In this document: piece after piece, positions 6,111 to 6,216 of the stretch
Position numbering within the stretch: the first letter of the stretch is position 1
How the letters are laid out: each line of letters starts with the position of its first letter
Source of the DNA: Planctomycetaceae bacterium
GTDB taxonomy: Bacteria > Planctomycetota > Planctomycetia > Pirellulales > Pirellulaceae
Assembly: GCA_022614795.1 (NCBI GenBank)
Contig: JAKEHX010000690.1
Span: forward strand, 1 to 6,216
Direction: 5' to 3'
Length of the DNA: 6,216 bases
Position numbers and translations under genes: made by a program
The notes under the pieces: generated by a model
Seen by the model: the letters and a program-made list of their open reading frames with translations, nothing else
Database searches by the model: none
Told to the model about the DNA's origin: nothing

Positions 6111-6216
6111 ATGCGCAAAGGGATTCCTGTTTCGCCCGGCGTGGCCGTCGGCACTGCCTACTGCATCCTGGAAATCTTCGTCAACCCGGAAACGCAGCGG
6201 CTTGAAGATCACCAGG
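6111..6216 (+). CDS. ptsI: PtsI, phosphoenolpyruvate-protein phosphotransferase (enzyme I), N-terminal fragment
   Basis: Only the first 35 codons are inside the window; the gene continues to the right. The N-terminus MRKGIPVSPGVAVGTAYCIL is the typical enzyme I opening (G-I-x-x-S-P-G-x-A-x-G-x-A). Enzyme I takes phosphate from phosphoenolpyruvate and passes it to HPr in the cytoplasm. The catalytic His and the PEP-binding barrel lie beyond the edge and cannot be checked. The start is the ATG at 6111-6113, by homology; a TAAGGAG at 6065-6071 is about 40 nt upstream, too far to serve it. The gene is divergent from the fab module. Planctomycetes often have enzyme I and HPr without sugar permeases, so a regulatory role is possible, but this window cannot show it. 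A PpsA-like or other PEP-utilising enzyme is a less likely alternative. Confidence 0.85.
   Translation, partial: MRKGIPVSPGVAVGTAYCILEIFVNPETQRLEDHQ

Overview
The window looks like a piece of a planctomycete chromosome, most likely of the order Pirellulales. This is an inference from style, not a database match. The signs are GC-rich sequence, a secreted Gly/Arg-rich protein with a TPR tail, a long acyl carrier protein with an internal insertion, low use of Shine-Dalgarno sites, and gaps filled with short tandem and palindromic repeats of a kind I associate with that phylum. Five complete genes and one truncated gene lie on or touch the minus strand block or its divergent neighbour; no rRNA, tRNA, CRISPR array, transposase or phage gene was seen.

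Positions 1-2349 (minus strand) hold two exported-protein genes of uncertain function. Transcribed first is a 310-residue protein with a signal peptide, an NTF2/SnoaL-like (SgcJ/EcaC type) domain and a second beta-rich domain. After a 68-bp gap comes a protein with a signal peptide, a Gly/Arg-rich stretch, long Arg-Pro-Ser/Thr-Gly repeats, an Asp/Trp/Arg-rich section and C-terminal TPR-like helices. It runs off the left edge of the window.

Positions 2350-2712 have no gene. They hold a candidate promoter for the NTF2-like gene and a compact palindromic (REP-like) repeat just after the end of fabF.

Positions 2713-5740 (minus strand) are a four-gene fatty-acid-synthesis-type module, in transcription order fabZ, acyl carrier protein, a FabZ-like hotdog protein, and a FabF-type ketosynthase. 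The ketosynthase has a complete Cys-His-Lys-His set and the first dehydratase has the His/Glu pair. The second dehydratase has Tyr where the catalytic His should be. The carrier protein is 129 residues because of an insertion of about 40 residues before its last helix. No reductase, malonyl transferase or KAS III is encoded here, so the module must borrow those or depend on genes elsewhere. Each of the three gaps inside the operon carries its own repeat with a 7- or 14-bp period, two of them forming strong hairpins.

Positions 5741-6110 are a divergent control region with one candidate promoter for the fab module and one for the gene to the right. Positions 6111-6216 (plus strand) encode the first 35 residues of ptsI, enzyme I of the phosphotransferase system, cut by the window edge.
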